A DNA stretch of 64,000 bases from Pseudomonas haemolytica (GTDB lineage Bacteria; Pseudomonadota; Gammaproteobacteria; Pseudomonadales; Pseudomonadaceae): positions 1,240,001-1,304,000 of the forward strand of contig NZ_VOIW01000001.1 of the NCBI RefSeq assembly GCF_009659625.1. The letters are read 5' to 3'. The position numbers were made by a program, and so were the translations under genes. The notes beneath the pieces are model-generated. The model was not told the origin of the DNA. It did not search any database and was given only the letters and a program-made list of their open reading frames with translations. Positions 62,099 to 64,000 of the stretch are shown one piece after another; positions within the stretch are counted from its first letter, which is position 1; each line of letters opens with the position of its first letter.

Positions 62099-63379
62099 AT
62101 GAACCTGACTTTCCTGACCTTTCCTGCGCTGTACAGCGCCACCATCCTGATGCTCACCGGCAACGGGCTGTTTTTCAGTTTTATCGGCCTACGCCTGAGC
62201 AGCCAGGGCATCAGCGAGGTGTGGATCGGCGCGCTGACGGCGGCGTATTACGGCGGCATGGTCTGCGGCGCCAAGTTCGGCCACCGTATGATTGCCGGCG
62301 TCGGGCATGTGCGCTCGTATGTGGCCTGCGCCGGGGCCGCCACCATCATTGTGTTGCTGCATGTGCTGTTCGAGCAGTTGGAGTTCTGGCTGGTGCTGCG
62401 GTTTGTGATGGGCCTGGTGATGATGAACCAATACATGGTTATCGAAAGCTGGCTGAACGAGCAGGCGGAAAACAACCAGCGCGGTGCGGTCTTTGCCGGC
62501 TACATGGTGGCGGTGTCCCTGGGCCTGATGCTGGGGCAGGGCGTGTTGATCTGGCGCCCGGAGCTGGATTTCAAACCCCTGGTGATCGTCGCGATCTGCT
62601 TTGCCGCCTGCCTGTTGCCGGTGACCATGACCCGGCGCCTGCACCCGGCCAAGCTGGTGGCAGCGCCGCTGGAAGTGGGTTTTTTCTGGCAGCGAGTACC
62701 CCAGGCGCTGACCACGGTATTTGTGACGGGCCTGATGATCGGCGCATTTTATGCGCTGGCCCCGGTATTCGCCACGCGTAACGGCCTGAGCACAGCCCAG
62801 GCAAGTACCTTTGTCGCGGTGTCGATTTTTGCCGGGCTGTGTGGCCAGTGGCCGATCGGCTGGCTGTCGGACCGCATCGACCGCTCACAGCTGATTCGTG
62901 CCTGCGCGTTGGCCTTGGGCCTGGTGGTGATTCCGCTGTGGGGGCTGGTGCAACTGCCGTATACCTTGTTGCTGGTGTTCGGCTTTCTCAGCGGTTTGCT
63001 GCTGTTCACCCTTTACCCGCTGGCGGTGGCACTGGCCAATGACAACGTCGAACAACCCCGGCGTGTGCCCTTGAGCGCCATGATGCTCGCCACTCACGGC
63101 ATCGGTGCGAGCCTGGGCCCGATGCTCAGTGGCGCGCTGATGAACAGCTATGGGCATGGCGCGTTTTACATGCTGTTTTCGGCCTGTGCGCTGTTGCTGA
63201 TCTGGCGTGTGCAACCCAAGAAGGTCACGGGTGAATACCGGGTCGAAGGGGCGCCGCTGCACCACGTGGCCATGCCCGAACATCCGATGGGGGGCATGGC
63301 GGTGGTGCTTGACCCGCGGGTGGACGAAATCCCCGAGGAACTGGTGATCAACACCCCGGCGCCCGATAGCAAGCCGTGA
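62099..63379 (+). CDS. MFS transporter (YcaD-like)
   Basis: 426 residues with 12 membrane spans; the N-terminus FPALYSATILMLTGNGLFFS and the WIGALTAAYYGGMVCGAKFG segment resemble the YcaD/YfkF-type group. The cytoplasmic tail after residue 380 is extended and His/Pro rich. The ATG at 62099 has no clear ribosome site and an upstream in-frame GTG exists at 62093. It could export a product of the neighbouring hydrolase, which is inference only. Confidence 0.85.
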   Translation: MNLTFLTFPALYSATILMLTGNGLFFSFIGLRLSSQGISEVWIGALTAAYYGGMVCGAKFGHRMIAGVGHVRSYVACAGAATIIVLLHVLFEQLEFWLVLRFVMGLVMMNQYMVIESWLNEQAENNQRGAVFAGYMVAVSLGLMLGQGVLIWRPELDFKPLVIVAICFAACLLPVTMTRRLHPAKLVAAPLEVGFFWQRVPQALTTVFVTGLMIGAFYALAPVFATRNGLSTAQASTFVAVSIFAGLCGQWPIGWLSDRIDRSQLIRACALALGLVVIPLWGLVQLPYTLLLVFGFLSGLLLFTLYPLAVALANDNVEQPRRVPLSAMMLATHGIGASLGPMLSGALMNSYGHGAFYMLFSACALLLIWRVQPKKVTGEYRVEGAPLHHVAMPEHPMGGMAVVLDPRVDEIPEELVINTPAPDSKP

Positions 63380-63385
63380 TAGCTA

Positions 63386-63466
63386 CTAGGCTTTTTTCTT
63401 GCGCGACTGGCGCGTAGCCAGGTGCTCGAAGTCAAACGAGGCGGCGCCGGGCCCATGGTTACGCAT
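63386..63466 (-). CDS. 26-residue peptide with FEHLATR motif
   Basis: A short frame from ATG 63466 encodes 26 residues ending SFDFEHLATRQSRKKKA. The FEHLATR block and lysine end match the 38-residue peptide at 56761-56877, but the hydrophobic helix is missing and the ribosome site is weak, so this may be a decayed or truncated copy rather than an active gene. Confidence 0.4.
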   Translation of the reverse strand: MRNHGPGAASFDFEHLATRQSRKKKA

Positions 63467-63469
63467 GCT

Positions 63470-64000
63470 TTACGGGGTATTGCGGCTGTGACGGTAGTCG
63501 CTGACCGCTTCATACACCGCCTTGCGCAACCGGTTGATGCCGCCGATGGGGCGGTGTGCTTCCACACCGAACCAAGGGTTGAACGACTGGTTGTCACAGG
63601 CCAGGTTCTGCGCCGGCGTGTCGAAATCCTGGGCAGGAATCCTGACCTTGGCCACGGTTTCATACGGCGCATCGCTTTCTTTCCATTCGATGCTGGTGTC
63701 TTCGATAGGCATGAACGTTTGCGGGTTCTGCCGCTGGATCTGCAACACGAAACACGCCGCTACACGGTCACTGGACAGTTGCTGGGTCAGGGCGCTGCGC
63801 AGGAAGTTCGGCAGGGCCTGGTTCTGTTTGGGCAGTACGTATTCCGGGCAGCTTTGCGGGTCGGGCGCGACGCGGAACTTGGCGTTGGCCGCACCGAACT
63901 TGTAGGGCGAAACTGAAAAGTACGTCGTTTGCGTCGGGCTGGCGGGGGCGGGCGCCAGGGTGGCCAGGGCGATAAACAGGTGGCGCACTTGCCAACTGCG
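63470..64000 (-). CDS. Catalase-family protein, C-terminal part
   Basis: The last 176 residues of a protein that continues beyond the window edge. The sequence YFSVSPYKFGAANAKFRVAP and the end segment NQSFNPWFGVEAHRPIGGIN followed by RLRKAVYEAVSDYR are characteristic of the short SrpA-like catalase family rather than of KatA/KatE. The heme-ligand Tyr and active-site His would lie upstream, outside the window, so activity cannot be judged. It lies 3 bp downstream of the 26-aa frame in genome order and on the same strand. Confidence 0.85.
   Translation of the reverse strand, partial: RSWQVRHLFIALATLAPAPASPTQTTYFSVSPYKFGAANAKFRVAPDPQSCPEYVLPKQNQALPNFLRSALTQQLSSDRVAACFVLQIQRQNPQTFMPIEDTSIEWKESDAPYETVAKVRIPAQDFDTPAQNLACDNQSFNPWFGVEAHRPIGGINRLRKAVYEAVSDYRHSRNTP

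Overview
The window is a high-GC pseudomonad chromosome segment and fits the Pseudomonas fluorescens group. The grounds are the protein families (MCP, MocR and LysR regulators, FadE, RdgC, PerM, PyrF), the tRNA genes with encoded CCA, and dispersed REP/REPIN-type palindromes built on GTGGGAGGGGGCTTGC or GTGGGAGCGGGCTTGC. There is no transposase, integrase, prophage or CRISPR array. The assignment is inference from sequence style, not a database match.

0-13 kb: the tail of an unidentified CDS, a PerM/AI-2E-type membrane protein, an OmpR/EnvZ-type two-component pair, pyrF, an 0.7-kb nested inverted-repeat element, an MDR oxidoreductase, an SDR, a MocR regulator, a chemoreceptor, an alpha/beta hydrolase, a membrane-anchored protein of unknown function, and a tandemly duplicated tRNA-Glu/tRNA-Gly pair.

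13-25 kb: a LuxR-type regulator divergent from an orphan PotF-like binding protein, gltS, a MocR regulator divergent from an unusual 2Fe-2S reductase/M24 fusion, and two paralogous secreted M20 dipeptidases. One of these has lost two metal-binding residues.

25-34 kb: a self-contained TonB operon (exbD-tonB-receptor-exbB-phospholipase D-like), a GNAT-phoD pair, alaX, a LysR regulator and a small conserved protein.

34-47 kb: fadE, a transglutaminase-like protein, GST, an ABC-2 exporter, a TetR/MFS pair, a TDT transporter, an LplT-PlsC fusion, a guanidine-II riboswitch controlling a Gdx/SugE exporter, a BASS transporter and rdgC.

47-57 kb: a duplicated tRNA-Val/tRNA-Asp pair, then a complete high-affinity potassium uptake locus in the uncommon order kdpF-A-C-B-D-E, with an extra 27-aa peptide and a 38-aa peptide upstream. 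A copy of the tRNA-Asp 3' end and terminator lies on the far side of the locus.

57-64 kb: a BCCT transporter, a CocE/NonD hydrolase, a LysR regulator, an MFS transporter, a 26-aa peptide related to the 38-aa one, and the C-terminal part of a catalase-family protein.

Most genes look like core or group-core metabolism. The best leads are the fused reductase-M24 protein with its MocR regulator, the TonB/PLD operon, the substituted M20 paralog, the kdp locus bracketed by tRNA sequence with its small proteins, and the 4.26-4.95 kb structured repeat.
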